From positions 30,145,038 to 30,209,037 of the forward strand of contig CM064512.1 of the NCBI GenBank assembly GCA_032716605.1: a DNA stretch of 64,000 nt. The letters are read 5' to 3'. The translations under genes were made by a program, and so were the position numbers. This stretch comes from Paralithodes platypus (lineage: Eukaryota; Arthropoda; Malacostraca; Decapoda; Lithodidae). Shown here piece after piece: positions 10,656-22,236 of this stretch. How positions within the stretch are numbered: the stretch's first letter is position 1; each line of letters starts with the position of its first letter. Under the pieces are notes generated by a model that saw nothing but the letters and a program-made list of their open reading frames with translations, was not told the origin of the DNA and did no database searches.

Positions 10656-12042
10656 TCATAACAGGTGTTTCACCAAGGAAAACGCCTCTGCACACTCAGG
10701 AGACCACCGGAACTTCTTGTCCTTAGATAATAAGTCAGGTAAAGGTGCAAGTACAGTCGAATAGCCTTTGATGAAGCGACGATAATAGCCTATCATACCT
10801 AGAAACCGCATGATTTGTTTCTTAGTCGTAGGCTGGGGAAACTGATCGATGGCTTTGATCTTTGTCTGTGGAGGGCACACCTGACCCATCCCACCTCGAA
10901 CCCCAGGTACAAAACTGTGGCTTTGACAAAATCGCACTTACCCAGGTTTACCACCAAACCTGCTTCAGTTTATTAAAAAGCTGTCCGATGTGAGCACAGT
11001 GACTGTTAAAATCATCGTCGTATATTATGACATCATCTAGGTACACCGTACAGTTGGGAATGTCGGCTACAATGTCGTTCATTAATTTCTGAAACGTTGC
11101 AGGGGCATTTTTCAGCCCGTATGGCATAACATGGCAACGATATGTGGCACCGTCCACCACAAACCCACACACCTCTCGCGCTCGCTCAGACAAGGGCACT
11201 TGCCAATAACCCTTAACAAGGTCTATCTTAGTGAGGAACTTGGCTTTTCCTATCTTATCCACACTGTCGTCCACGCGAGGGAGAGGGTAGGCATTTGTGG
11301 GGGTTAAACCATTCAACCTGCGGAAATATATACAAAACCGCACCTTGCCATCTGGTTTGGGCTGCAGTGTGACGGGGGAAGTCCACCTTACTGCACCCTC
11401 AGAAATCAGCCCACGTTTCAGCATATAATCCAGCTCTTCCCTAAGTGCTGGTAATTTAATAGGGGGAACACGGTATGGCACTGATTTAAAGGGCGGGTGG
11501 TCCCCAACATCGACATCGTGCACCACTTGAGTAGTGAGGCCAGGATGCTCCGCGAAGACAGCTGGGTTTGAATCAAACAAGTGCTGCACAGCTACACGCT
11601 GTTGCTCAGGCAGGTGCAATATCAACTCGTGAGCCACTTGTCTAGAATTCCCCGCCCACTGATCCGCGGAAACATGACCATCCCAATTATCCTCCCCCGC
11701 AGCTTGACTGTCCCTTCCTCCTTCTCCACCACGATCGCTGCAGATCAGCACCGGGACAGTGAGAGGCTTGGAGGGGCGCCTCACATACTCTTTCATCAGA
11801 TTTACATGGCAAAGTTGGTTCTTTTTCTTACGATCAGGAGTAGCTACTAAATAGTCGAGATCAGAAACCTTCCTTACAACCTGATACGGACCAGAATACT
11901 TGGCAGACAAGGGGTGTCCCACCAGAGGCAGTAGTATCAGTACTTCCTGATCTACTTCAAACTCCCTCAGCTTCACCTTCTGGTCGTATCTGTCCTTCAT
12001 CTGAGCTTGTGAACTCTTAAGGTTCCGACCTGCTACCTCCAA
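10656..12042 (-). pseudogene. Gypsy integrase C-terminus plus reverse transcriptase
   Basis: The 364-codon frame 10,948-12,042 begins with the integrase C-terminal GPY/F module (LSAKYSGPYQVVRKVS...NLMKEYV), passes through a spacer, then enters a gypsy reverse transcriptase: RGLISEGAVRWTSPVTL, PDGKVRFCIYFRRLN (usually D in DYR), LTKIDLVKGYWQVPL with the first catalytic Asp, MPYGLKNAPATFQ, and VYLDDVIIY with the two catalytic Asps. A frameshift near 10,940-10,950 separates the connection region (10,656-10,937: KIKAIDQFPQPTTKKQIMRFLGMIGYYRRFI). Integrase C-terminus fused directly ahead of the polymerase is the diagnostic oddity. Confidence 0.9.
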
Positions 12043-12125
12043 GCTCTATAGCATTCTCTCACAGCTTTCAACTACATACTTTAGAAGCGAGCATGGCTTT
12101 GTGACTCCCTCCCAGATCTCCTTGA

Positions 12126-13845
12126 CTATGTGGAGGGGCCCCCTGACCCTGTGTCCAAAAACACCTCGTTCGGGCTAAATCCCAAACTCTCCCCAGGTAC
12201 TTCTCTCGCAGCAAATAAAACGTATGGGAGACCTAGATCCCAGTCCTTCCCATTTTCCATGCAATAACACCGCAACATACTCTTGAGAGTCGAGTGCCAC
12301 CTTTCCAAAAACTCCCTGACTCTCGGGATGGTAGGCAGATGACACCACAGACACTATCCCATGTTGCTGCATGGTCTGCTTAAACAGAGAAGAAGTAAAA
12401 TTGGATCCCTGATCAGACTGGATCTCCTGAGGGTAGCCATAACGAGAGAAATAGACAAGCAGGTTTTTGACAACAGTCTTAGCCATCCCGTTGCGCATGG
12501 GGTAAGCATCTGGATACCGTGTTGCTACATCCATTACAGTTAGTACAAATTTATTGCCGGCACTAGTGGGGGGCAATGGGCCAACCATATCGATAACTAC
12601 TTTGCTGAAGGGCGGCCCAATGACAGGGATGGGTTGTAACGGGGCTCTCGGGATGACCTGATTGGGTTTCCCAACAACTTGACAAGTGTGACACTGTGAC
12701 ACCCATGACACGACACTCGCCTTTAACCCAGGCCACCAGAAAACCTTGCTCAGAGCTGCCTCCGTCTTACGTGCCCCCAGGTGCCCTGCCAAAGGCACAT
12801 CATGAGCTAATCTCAATAAGCTCTCACGGCACACCCTCGGTACTACTAACTGGTCCACTAATCCTGACCCGCCATCCCACTTTTTCTTGGGATCCTGATG
12901 TCTCCGATACAAGATCCCCTCGGACAAGACAAAATCACCAGGCTGCGCATCCCCATCGCTCTCCAGTTCGATAGCACCATTACCACACGCCGTGACTTCA
13001 GGATCTTCCAGCTGCAAGGAACATATATCAGCAGGTGCGAGATTATCCAAGTTCATCTTAAATAATTTATTTCCACCCCCAATGTCCCGCTGAGCCATCC
13101 TTTCCTCACGCTGCGCATAACTATGATGTCGCAGAGTCTCTTCCTGCCCTGCACCTGCACTAGCGGTGACAGGCCCCGGGGCCTCTCCAGACTCTAACAT
13201 AGGTGCCAATAATGAGTCACCAAGAAACACTGCCGGCTCAAAACTCTCCAATTGACCAACACTTCCCGTTTTCTTGTGACCTTTCCTCCGCTGTTTGATA
13301 GACTGAGGTGGTGGCTGCAAGGCTCCAGATGTCTGAGAACGCGTCACAACACACGCCATGGTTTGTACGCTACACTTCTCAACCCACTCCTGTTCCTCCC
13401 TACTAACGTCGGCCGCCTTCTCGGCAACAACCAAGGGTGAAACCTTAGAAGCAGGCACCGCAAAGTCGTTGCCGAGGAGGAGGACGACGCCCCCAACAGG
13501 CAAGTTCTCTACAATTCCTACATCCAGCTCCTTCGCCACACCACCCACCTCCAGCTCCATCCGCACCAGCGGGTAGGACTTCATAGCATTGATCCCCTGA
13601 ACTACCACCACCCGAGCAGCGTTAATCGGCCTACCAGTAAAGTTCTTTAACAAGGTCTGAGAAGCCCCCGTATCACGCAATAGCTTAACTCCTCGCCTTT
13701 CGCCAGCCCACCTCACAAAACCATGCCCTCTATGACCCCCAAAGACGTCGCGGACAGGATTCGAGCCTTCCGGACTCTTGAACACAGGCTGTGTCCCAAC
13801 CTCTGACGAACTACCATTGGCAAACTCAGAAGATATAGGCGACAC
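12126..13845 (-). pseudogene. Gypsy protease and integrase
   Basis: A 556-codon frame (12,175-13,845) starts with an aspartic protease: LLRDTGASQTLL at residues 55-66 and the flap/core region ending VVLLLGNDF. After a ~150-residue linker comes the integrase H2C2 zinc finger (H-x5-HLG...CHTC), then the DDE core with VVIDMVGPLPPT, SDQGSNFTSSLF and YHPESQG (the three acidic positions). A frameshift near 12,200-12,300 moves the rest of the core into a second frame (12,126-12,308: ERWHSTLKSMLR...YVLFAAREVP). The start at 13,845 is simply the first Met after the LINE junction; the original protease was continuous with gag sequences at 17.1 kb. Confidence 0.9.
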
Positions 13846-14239
13846 CCCTATGCCGATTAGGCACCAATCGATCAGGGCTAGACCCAGGTGAGGTTATAGG
13901 CATGTGATAAAGAGTCGCTGGAACTCCTGTTTCATTTGCTTGGCCTCTCTTACTGATTTTCTTTGTGCCTCATTTACACTGAGAGCAATCCAGCTAGCTC
14001 TCACAAACACCTCCTCCTCCTATCCACTTCACTACACTAAACATGCACACCACACTTCATTCCTCCACACCAAAATTAAAAAAAACACAAAATGATGAAT
14101 TTTAGCCCAGCCTCGGAGTCCCAGGGGGGGGGACCATAAATGCCCCCTCACCCGACGACCATTCCCTGACGACCCCACACAATTACCTGGACCTCGGCCT
14201 GTACTCTTTCTATTAATTTCTGCAACTTCGCGGACTTTC

Positions 14240-14777
14240 CTCTAACTTTCACTCTGTTGAACACCATCTCTCCTCCTACAAACCTGATCTTCTCTTCCTC
14301 ACCGAAACCCAGGTGTCTGTAGTAACATCCAGCAACCCCTTCTCTGTATCCTCCTACTTTCTCTATCCTAGTTTCAAAGCCAAAGGCGGATGTTGTGCAT
14401 ATGTGCACAACAAACTCACTTGCTCTCGTGTTCCCGATTTCGACTCCTCTGAATTCTCAACTTTATGGCTCAAACTTTCCTGTCATTCTCTTACTAAATA
14501 TTTCTGTGCTGTCTATCTTTCCCCTAACTCTACCAACTTTCCTAAATTCTTTGACTATCTAAACTCTACAGTGGAACACATTCTATCCATTTCCCATTTT
14601 CTCAGAAATCTCCATCTTAGGAGATTTCAACGTTCACCACCGCCAATGGCTCTCCTCTCACTACTGATCCACCTGGTGAACAAGCCTAGTCTTTTCTATC
14701 CTAACTCACCTAGACCACTTAGTTCAGCAACCCACCCCTATCCCGGATCGCATCGGAGATCGGCCCAACATTCTTGA
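14240..14777 (+). pseudogene. LINE apurinic-like endonuclease domain
   Basis: The translated frame around 14,313-14,777 reads FKAKGGCCAYVHNKLTCSRVPDFDSSEFSTLWLKLS followed by YFCAVYLSPNSTNF, the middle of the LINE exonuclease-endonuclease-phosphatase fold. The upstream frame carries HSLLSYKPDLLFLTETQ, with the catalytic-region TETQ. Downstream, in another frame, is ILGDFNVHH with the conserved GDFN. The frame changes several times, so it is inactive. This enzyme nicks target DNA to prime reverse transcription. Confidence 0.8.
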
Positions 14778-15078
14778 CCTGTTTCTAACTTCTAACCTCT
14801 TCTTATACTGTCGATCTTTTCTCTCCTTTGGGCTCCTCCGACCATAAATTTATCTCTGTCACCTGTCCTATCTCTCCAGTACAGCCACCCGATCCTCCTA
14901 GCCGGCGGCGCTTGTGGCACTTTGGCGCTGCGACTGGGAGGCTCTTCGGCAGTACTTCTTTGATTTCCCATGGAATGATTTCTGTATGGCCGGGGACCCT
15001 CGGAGAGTGCTGAACGCATTACCGAGGTAATCCTATCGGGCATGGAAGCATACATTCCATTCTCTTTCTCTCAGACTA

Positions 15079-17060
15079 ATGCTAAAAAAATCTTGGTTTA
15101 CTCACGCCTGTTCTACTGCTGTCTGCAATAAGGAGGAAGTATTCAAACGGTACCGTCGCCTTAAAACTCAAGACTCTCATTCTTCCTATGTTTCTGCCCG
15201 GAATCAAGCCAAATCTGTTCTTCGACTTGCCAAACACTCTTTCATCAATAATAAATGCACTGAACTATCCAACTCTAGCTCTTCCCAAGCTTTCTGGCAT
15301 CTAGCCAAAACCTCTCCAAACAATTTCTCTTCCTCGTCTTTCCCTCCCCTTTACCACTCTGATGGTACAACCATCACTTCTTCCTCTGACAAAGCTAAAC
15401 TCTTCGCTCACACTTTTGCTAGAAACTCAACTTGGATGATTCCGGGCTATTCCTCCCTCTCCGCCCTCCTCTCTCTTACTTATGCCTAATATCCTAATCT
15501 CTTCTAAAGATGTACTTTCTACCCTCTCTGGGCTTTACACTAATAAGGCGTACGGTCCGGACGGTGTTCCTCCTGTTGTTCTCAAAAACTGTGCTTCCGT
15601 GCTGACTCCCTGCCTAGGCAAACTCTTTCGTCTCTGTCTATCCTCTAACGTCTTCCCTTCATGCTGGAAGTTTGCTCACATTCAACCTGTCCCAAAGAAG
15701 GGTGACCGCTCTCAACCCTCCAACTATCGTCCAATTGCTCTTATCTCTTGTCTTTCTAAAGTTTTTTGAAACTATTCTTGCTTCCAATTTCTTAAGCATT
15801 TTCTCTTCTCATAATCTGCTCTCAGATCGCCAGTATGGCTTCCTTAAGGGTCGCTCTACTGGGTGATCTTCTTTCATATCTTACTAACTCTTGGTCATCC
15901 CCTTTCGGGACTTCGGTGAGACTTTTTTCTATTGCACTAGACATATCGAAAGCCTTCGATAGAGTCTGGCATAAATCTTTAATTTCTAACTACCCTCCTT
16001 CGGTTTCTATCCCTCCATCTGTGCCTTTGTCTCTAGATTCCTTTCTGGCCGTTCCATAGCTGCGGTTGTGGACGGCCATTGTTCACTTCCTCACCCTATA
16101 AACTCCGGTGTTCCTCAGGGCTTTGTCCTATCTCCTATTCTCTTTCTATTTTTTTATAAATGATCTCCTTAACTCTACCTTAATTCCCATCCATTCATAC
16201 GCAGACGACTCAACTTTACACTACTCCATTAGTTTTTCAGAACGCCCCAGCCAGCAATCCCTCAACGACAAACGTAATGAAGCCATAGAACTCTTAAATT
16301 CTGATCTAAATACTATTTCCAATGGGGCAGAGAAACCCTTGTTAACTGTAATGCTTCCAAACCCAATTTCTCCATCTATCTACCCGTCAGGATCTCCCAG
16401 CGGACTATCCCTTATTCTTCAACAATACAAAAATCAACCCTTCATCTTCTCTCAATATTCTTGGTGTCTCTTTTTCTTCTGCTCTCATTTGGAAGGACCA
16501 TATTACCAGTCTTGCTAAGGCAGCCTCCCAGAAGCTGGGTGTGCTCAACCGCCTTAGGGGGTTCTTTTCCCCTGCACAGCTTCTTGCTCTGTACAGGGGC
16601 ATAGTGCGCCCTTGTATTGAGTATTGTTCACATGTGTGGGGAGGTTCCTCTCACACCGCTCTCCTAGAGACAAGGTTGAAAGGAAGGCCTTTCGTATCAT
16701 TAACTCCCGTCCACTCACCAACTCTCTGCAATCTCTCTCTCTCCGCCGCATGTTGCATCTCTCTCGCTATTCTATCGCTACTATAATAATCAGTGTTCCT
16801 CAGAGCTATCCCAGTGCATACAACCTCCTTTACGTAGGGCACGTGGTACCCGCCTAAAAGCTCAATCCCACCCCTACTCTGTGCAACTCTCCAACCCAAG
16901 AGTGAAACGTTACTCTCAAACTTTCTTCTACTCAACATCTGAGCTCTGGAACTCTCTCCCAGAATCAGTCTTTCCCTCTTCCTATGACTTAAATTGCTTC
17001 AAACTCCGTGTGTCCAGGCATTTTGGCTCGAACGTCCCTTGATTTTGGCCCTGTCACTCT
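15079..17060 (+). pseudogene. LINE reverse transcriptase
   Basis: In order: a pre-RT region (15,079-15,489: VFKRYRRLKTQDSHSSYVSARNQAKSVLR); RT motifs at 15,482-15,769 (NKAYGPDGVPPVVLKN, FAHIQPVPKKGDRSQPSNYRPIAL); LFSIALDISKAFDRVWH (15,930-15,975) with the first catalytic Asp; HSYADDSTLHYS (16,190-16,230) with the paired Asps; and the thumb/C-terminal region (YRGIVRPCIEYCSHVW, 16,575-16,640; SELWNSLPESVFPSSYDLN, 16,938-16,994). At least four frame changes split it. The motifs place it in the Jockey/CR1 supergroup; the clade needs a tree. Confidence 0.85.
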
Positions 17061-17147
17061 TTCAACTATGGGGGAGGCACTCGCTATAGGCAGTTATGCC
17101 TTTGCCTCCCTCAATCACATAGAAAAAAACAAAAACAAAAACAAAAA

Positions 17148-17454
17148 TGCTGCGGGCCAATGACACAACCTTGTTTGGTGGCTTGTTCGGACAAGCATTT
17201 GCAAAGTGACCCTCCTTGTGACATGCAAAGCACTCTTTACTCTTTGGTTTCCCTTGGCAGTGGGAGGTACCATTAGACTTCTTATACGGGACGGTATTTG
17301 GTTTATGTTCAGTTTTATTGTCAGTGCTACATGGTTTTGTGTATTTATGTGTATCAAAATTCTTGGGAAGGGGAGGGGTACGATCCTTTGCACCCGACTC
17401 ACTCCTAGCTGCTGCTTCGCACCCTCGAATTAATGACAGTCGGCGGTCAGCCAT
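17148..17454 (-). pseudogene. Gypsy gag zinc knuckle (nucleocapsid)
   Basis: The frame contains one CCHC knuckle, CFACHKEGHFANAC (about 17,190-17,232), in a Lys/Pro/Asn-rich context, then NKPPNKVVSLARS before the LINE junction at 17,147. Nucleocapsid knuckles bind the element RNA during packaging. The preceding gag capsid lies just upstream in another frame. Confidence 0.85.
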
Positions 17455-17476
17455 TTCTGCTGCCTCCTGGAGAGTT

Positions 17477-18661
17477 CTAGGATTTTTTTCCTTTATATTT
17501 AATGTTTAAGTCCCCGCCTGTGCACTTAAAGAACTGCTCCAAAAGAACCAGCTCACTCAACTCCTCAAAAGTAGCTGCCCTCTCAGAACGCAGCCAATGT
17601 CGTAGTGCATCAGACAAGTCCCGGGCGTGTTCTAGGAAGGTACTATCCTTGCCCTTAGTAACACCCCGAAACTTCAAGCGGTAAGTTTCTGGTTGTAACT
17701 CATAGGCCTGTAGCACAGCCTTCTTTAGCTCATCATAAACTACACAGGACTCTAAAGGTAGTGCATCATACGCTTTTAGCCCCTTTCCTAGGAGTCTTGA
17801 TGAAACTAATGCTGCCCACTTTTCCTGAGGCCACTGGTGTTCCTGACACTTCTTTTCAAATCGCATAAAAAACTCAGCCACACCTACTTCATCGAACACA
17901 GGAACTAGTTTATGCAGGTGCGACAATGATTGGTCCCGATGTCTGTTACCTCCCCCAATATTTCGCCCTGTTACCTCCACTCGAGATCTCTCCAGCTCCC
18001 TGTCAGCCCGATACCTAGTAGACTCTGCCTGAAGTTCAGCCTCTCATATAGCTGTTATCTCTGCAGCCTCAGCCTGCACACTAGCCTGTCTCTCGGCAGC
18101 CTCAGCCTGCACACTAGCCTGTCTCTCGGCAGCCTCAACCTGAGCTCTAGCCTGTCTTTCGGTAGCCTCAACCTGAGCTCTAGCAACCTCAACCTTGGCC
18201 ATCTCAAGCCGAAACAACAAATCTGGAGTCAGCCCTTGAGGAGGGGAATGTGCATTTAATGGAGAGGGTCCCTGTGATTGAATTCCACGCTGCCATTGAC
18301 CTTCAACTTGGGGGTATGTACTAAATTCAGGCACCCTGACGTTTGATATGGGGGTAGAGTGGAGGGGGGGCTGGGGACCGGGGCCCCCAGTCGCCTCTCC
18401 ACCCAGGTCTCTCCCTTCTAAACCCAATATCAAAGCCCTCAGCTGATCTTTCCTCATGCCACTTAAACCCTGGTGACCCTGAAGACCTGCCACACACTTT
18501 AAGCCATACTTATTCAGCTTCAACACCCTGGCAGTGGTAAGGGGCACCTCTAAAAATCTTCTAGCACCCTCCTCGCTATAGACTAGCCACTCCACAGGTC
18601 TTTCTCCCTCCGAGCCCGTATCGTGACCTGACCCATCACTGTGTTCTGATGTATTAGACAT
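17477..18661 (-). pseudogene. Gypsy gag (matrix/capsid-like)
   Basis: There are two frames. The first, 18,044-18,661 (205 codons), starts MSNTSEHSDG about 210 bases inside the 5' LTR. It has a SAP-like N-terminal region, then a repeated coiled segment in which QVEAAERQA-type heptads recur four to five times (about 18,050-18,190). The second, 17,477-17,980, is a capsid-like helical domain (EFFMRFEKKCQEHQWPQEKWA...LLGKGLKAYDALP...FLEHARDLSDALRHWL) typical of gypsy gag. A stop or frameshift at about 17,990-18,050 separates them. Gag forms the intracellular particle. Confidence 0.8.
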
Positions 18662-18854
18662 GTTTGTTTACTGCAGTAATTATCACGGTTATAGAATGTG
18701 CCTTATCTCCTATGCAAGTATGTATATAGTAATGTTATTTAAAGTCTTTAATGTGTTATATTGGTTGCTCCAAACAAAAAACTATGTCCACTGTATTCCT
18801 CTAATCATAAGGCATCTCAAAACAAATGACCACTATATTCCTCTGTTCAGTAAA

Positions 18855-18872
18855 TCCTATGCAAGGTCGCCA
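18855..18872 (-). other. Primer-binding site of gypsy element
   Basis: Two bases inside the 5' LTR the minus strand reads TGGCGACCTTGC. A TGG start next to the LTR is the signature of a tRNA 3'-CCA primer site; TGGCGACC-type sites in other gypsy elements are ascribed to tRNA-Arg, which I cannot confirm here. Confidence 0.6.
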
Positions 18873-18874
18873 TT

Positions 18875-20748
18875 TGTTACGTCCTGGGATATATAAACAC
18901 TGGGCTCTTTCTATTGGACTAAGTATGCGGCAACAAGCAACAACGGAAAACGCTAGATCCAACCCTAATCTATAAACCCAGGCAACAAACCACCCTAAAC
19001 CGTCAAGAGTCCTGCCTGGACAACAAGGTATCCTATGACTCGGTTACAGGGTGCACGCACTATAGACTGCTGATAGTCAAGCAGGCTATATAAAAGATCA
19101 CACAATTAAGTTGACTTAAAGCTTCAAGGAAAAGATAGATAACGGAATTAAATTTCAGAAACAATTTACTAACAAACTAGAAGAAAGTACATTTATCGTT
19201 ACGTTAATTAATACAACTAATCACCCCTGCGTGAAAGAAGGTGAAAGCAAACAGTCCTCAAAACATCGTACAGGTAGACAAGATGCAGGTTTCTAAACTA
19301 CATACGGCTACTGAAGGATCTGATGCTTAGCAAAGAAATTACGTTACGGATTTAGAGAACTCTTAACTCATAAGCAGGAATAAATACTAGTGATAGGCCA
19401 TACAGTGTATAATGGCATAGGTATAATTAAATAAAGGCAGCAACTCACAACATAACCACATACAGGTGTGCTTCTCACTCTTAGTCAGGCAAGCCTGCTC
19501 AGACAGAGTCTCTAAGCCACACCCTGACTCACAATGCTCACAAAAACGGTAAACTGTGGCACAATAACAAGCATACAGAGATAATAAAGCCCTAGCTGTT
19601 AATCTGCCAGGTGGCAGAGGTCTAGCCGGAAGGATATAGGCTTCGGATACCCGGGCTGAGCCACCTGCTCTAGCCTAGGGACGTTCCCAAGTCTGTGCGC
19701 CAAATTACTCTAATTGAAAGGGTGCTCTCTTGAGAGACTCAGATCGCAAGTATCTGGCTCTCTCCTGGCGACCCTAAAACAAAAGCAAGACGTGCTAGCG
19801 CAGTGCTGAGTGGACTAGGCAAGGGCCCTCACACAACACAACACTAGACACACAGGGACACAGACAAGAAAATGCCCCCAGACTCCCACGGGTATCCTAG
19901 TAAAGTCGTGCGGGTCCACAGGACTCGCACCAGCAGACTTTACTTAAAGGATCGCAAAAACTCTCCCCTCCGGTCTAGCCCCTGCTAACCTGACACAAGA
20001 ACACACTAGGAAGCATGAAACCACCAAATATGAGACAACAAAAAAGCTTCCTAGGTCTCATTAACAATTAAATCTCTGCATAAGGCCCAAAATCCTATCT
20101 AATTATCTGAGAGCTCGTCGTTAATACAATAATAGATATAAGGTCTATCAAGGGGATGGGATAATTAAATAGATTGGTGAAGTAGTGGAAAGAAGGTATA
20201 CAAAATAAGAGAGAAAGTTTCTAAGTGGGGTTGAGAGGGATAGATATCAAGGCGGTCCGAAGGGTACGACAGTGAGGTGAGCTCTGAGTCTTGAATCTGT
20301 CTGGACCCCACCCTAGGCATGCAGAATACATCCCATGCTTGGCAACACTCAACACAGTTGCCGGGTCAAAATCCTCTACCCCGTGCGTGAGTCGAAACTA
20401 AGCCTAACGTTGCAATCAAATGTATGTGGCAACATCAGGCTCGTCCCAAGCTGGCAAGCGAAGCAACGTCCCAAGCCGGTCTCTCTCTCCCGCTCGTCTC
20501 CTCCTGCCCTCACTAGACTTACATCTTATATATTATAATGAAACAATCAACTATCGAGAATAAAATATACTAAGATGCGTTGGTTAAGAATAAGGGCAGC
20601 TACAAGATGTGAAACAACATAAGAATATCCCAGACATTAGTTACGTTGTCGTAGGATATATACTAAGGAAAAGCCAGCCGGTTTCTAAATGGTTGGGCAG
20701 CCGACGCGCGCGCATGCCCGCACGTGGCTACTATGCAGAAGCATCACA
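18875..20748 (-). repeat. 5' LTR of gypsy element
   Basis: The LTR is 1,874 bp, starts TGTTACGTCC and ends GCATCACA in plus-strand reading. It lacks the LINE fragment of its partner. A third copy of the same LTR is solo at 58,280-60,128. The AC-rich and purine-rich blocks and the palindromic ends are conserved in all three. Confidence 0.9.
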
Positions 20749-21200
20749 ACAATATTTTGTTGTATGTGCCATTTTTTCCTAGTCCGTAATTTGTGACATT
20801 CTTTCCTGTGCCGTATTTTTCCGGTGCCTTTTTTTCCGAGTACCGTTCCGCAGGCAGGCTTACGCACCAGACGACGTTGATACGGGCCATACGGCTTTGA
20901 TACGGACCATACGTCTTTGATACGGACCACACGGTTGTGATACGGCCAGTTCGTGATGGAGTCCAGACTCAGACGATTTTTTACAGTTGCCGGGGGATTC
21001 CCACAAACAGCTCAAAATCTCATATCGATCCCCGATACGTCGCTTGGACCGTGAGAGTCACCCACGGCTGATTCCCGATATCCACGATTATGTTGCCGAA
21101 ATATATGAAGGCTGAAATTTCGAGTCGGGAACTCGAGTGGAGGGGCTTTTGTGTCAGTGTGCAACGACCTATACATACGTGTACTCAACCATTAACTGTG

Positions 21201-21270
21201 TTGGTGGTGTAATGGTTTGGGTGCTTAAGTTATGGGTCTGGTGTCCCGAGTTCGAATCCCGGGAGGGTCA
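21201..21270 (+). tRNA. tRNA-like sequence (pseudo-tRNA), outer copy
   Basis: It has an A-box-like TGGTGTAATGG (21,204-21,214) and a canonical B box GAGTTCGAATCCC (21,248-21,260), with a T arm that pairs four of five positions. The acceptor stem does not pair and the anticodon arm does not fold cleanly, so I read it as a pseudo-tRNA or tRNA-derived SINE head. Near-identical copies lie at 23,254-23,324 and 35,158-35,226 (minus). Confidence 0.5.
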
Positions 21271-21749
21271 TATCTTTTCAATGATGTATTCAAAGGCATT
21301 TCTTTTGTTTAATGGAGGATTAATGTTAAGAACGGGGTGTTCTTAATTGCAATAGGTCCTGGAACTAATGTCTAGCGAGGCCGGTCCTTAGTGATCTTGG
21401 CTCCATTCATTGTTTTTTCCTCTCACCTAAACATTAGGCTTTCCATAATGTAGTTGGGTGTACTGTAACTCTACATATATTATTTGTTTGTTATATGTAT
21501 GAGTACAAGCTACGTGATTAAATGGGCCTATACACATATTGTAGGCTTCAAAGTGTATTATTATTATCGTTATTATCATCAGTGGTCTTAGTTATTCAAT
21601 GCAGGGATGACACACATACATACACACATATTATATACATAATATTATGCTTCGTGTTTACTATTTTACAAGATCTCTCTCTCTCTCTCTTTCTCGCTAG
21701 CTGTAGCTCTCTCTCTTTCTCCAAAACACCGTCACACCAACACTATTTC

Positions 21750-22236
21750 TTAACCCTTTATTGGTGGTGCGCAACTTATGTCGTGTGAAAGAAATTTGGA
21801 CTAAGTGGCGGTTCACAACTTATGTCGTGTGCCATTTTCAGCACGTAATGTTGCAGAGAGAGAGAGCTGAGCAGTATGAGGAGCCTAGTAAGGCTATGAC
21901 CGTCGCACACCACCGCGGTGGGCCAACTAAAGTGAAAACTACCCTTCCTTCCCCCCTCACATTCGCTACACAGGGAATTATGTAGGGAAAGTACCTAATT
22001 ACATGGTTTTTGCACTCGTGTTGTGCGATCGTTGCAAGAAAACTAGCGGTCGTACAAGGATGGTTGGGGTGTCATTGGAAAGCTCTGTTTATGCCCTTTC
22101 AGGGATAGATACTTGTTTTACGCTCTAGGTCTTATTTAGGCATAACAATGATCACGTAAACAACCCTATTTAGGGTATAAACACCCCGCTGGGTGGTACA
22201 TATAAATTACCGCCTAGGCCGCTCATTAGGTGTTAA
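21750..22236. mobile_element. piggyBac-like MITE, copy 2
   Basis: TTAA at 21,750-21,753 and 22,233-22,236 encloses a ~480-bp element with ends CCCTTTATTGGTGG and CACCTAATGAGCGGCC (reverse complement). The empty version, a single TTAA between the same flanks, is at 23,777-23,780 in the inner copy, which proves both the target and the boundaries. Confidence 0.9.

Larger units (their letters stand above)
13870..17147 (+). mobile_element. LINE (endonuclease-type non-LTR retrotransposon) inside gypsy
   Basis: This LINE is inserted between the gag zinc knuckle and the protease of the gypsy element, in opposite orientation. Its 3' end is AATCACATAG followed by A-rich repeats (AAAAAC)n at 17,122-17,147. 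The 5' boundary is fuzzy (about 13,850-13,900). A 5' region (13,890-14,095) resembles the start of the SINE-like element at 53,190. It encodes an endonuclease and a reverse transcriptase, both broken. At about 3.3 kb it is near full length for the catalytic part but shows no clear ORF1. Confidence 0.85.
7724..20748 (-). mobile_element. Ty3/gypsy-type LTR retrotransposon (Gmr1-like gene order)
   Basis: This is a complete insertion on the minus strand: two LTRs starting TGTTA and ending TCACA (7,724-9,909 and 18,875-20,748) flanked by the 4-bp duplication ACAA (7,720-7,723 and 20,749-20,752). The right palindrome arm keeps the uninterrupted site at 35,677-35,680 (TTGT), which confirms the boundaries. 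In transcription order it has LTR, primer-binding site, gag, zinc knuckle, protease, integrase, reverse transcriptase, RNase H, polypurine tract, LTR. Integrase upstream of reverse transcriptase is the Ty1/copia order, known among gypsy-like elements from the Gmr1 group. Frameshifts and a LINE insertion make this copy dead. Confidence 0.9.

Noticed and set aside
21201..21270. Functional tRNA gene
   Set aside because: Good B box but the acceptor stem does not pair and the anticodon arm is unclear; copies travel with the duplicated repeat.
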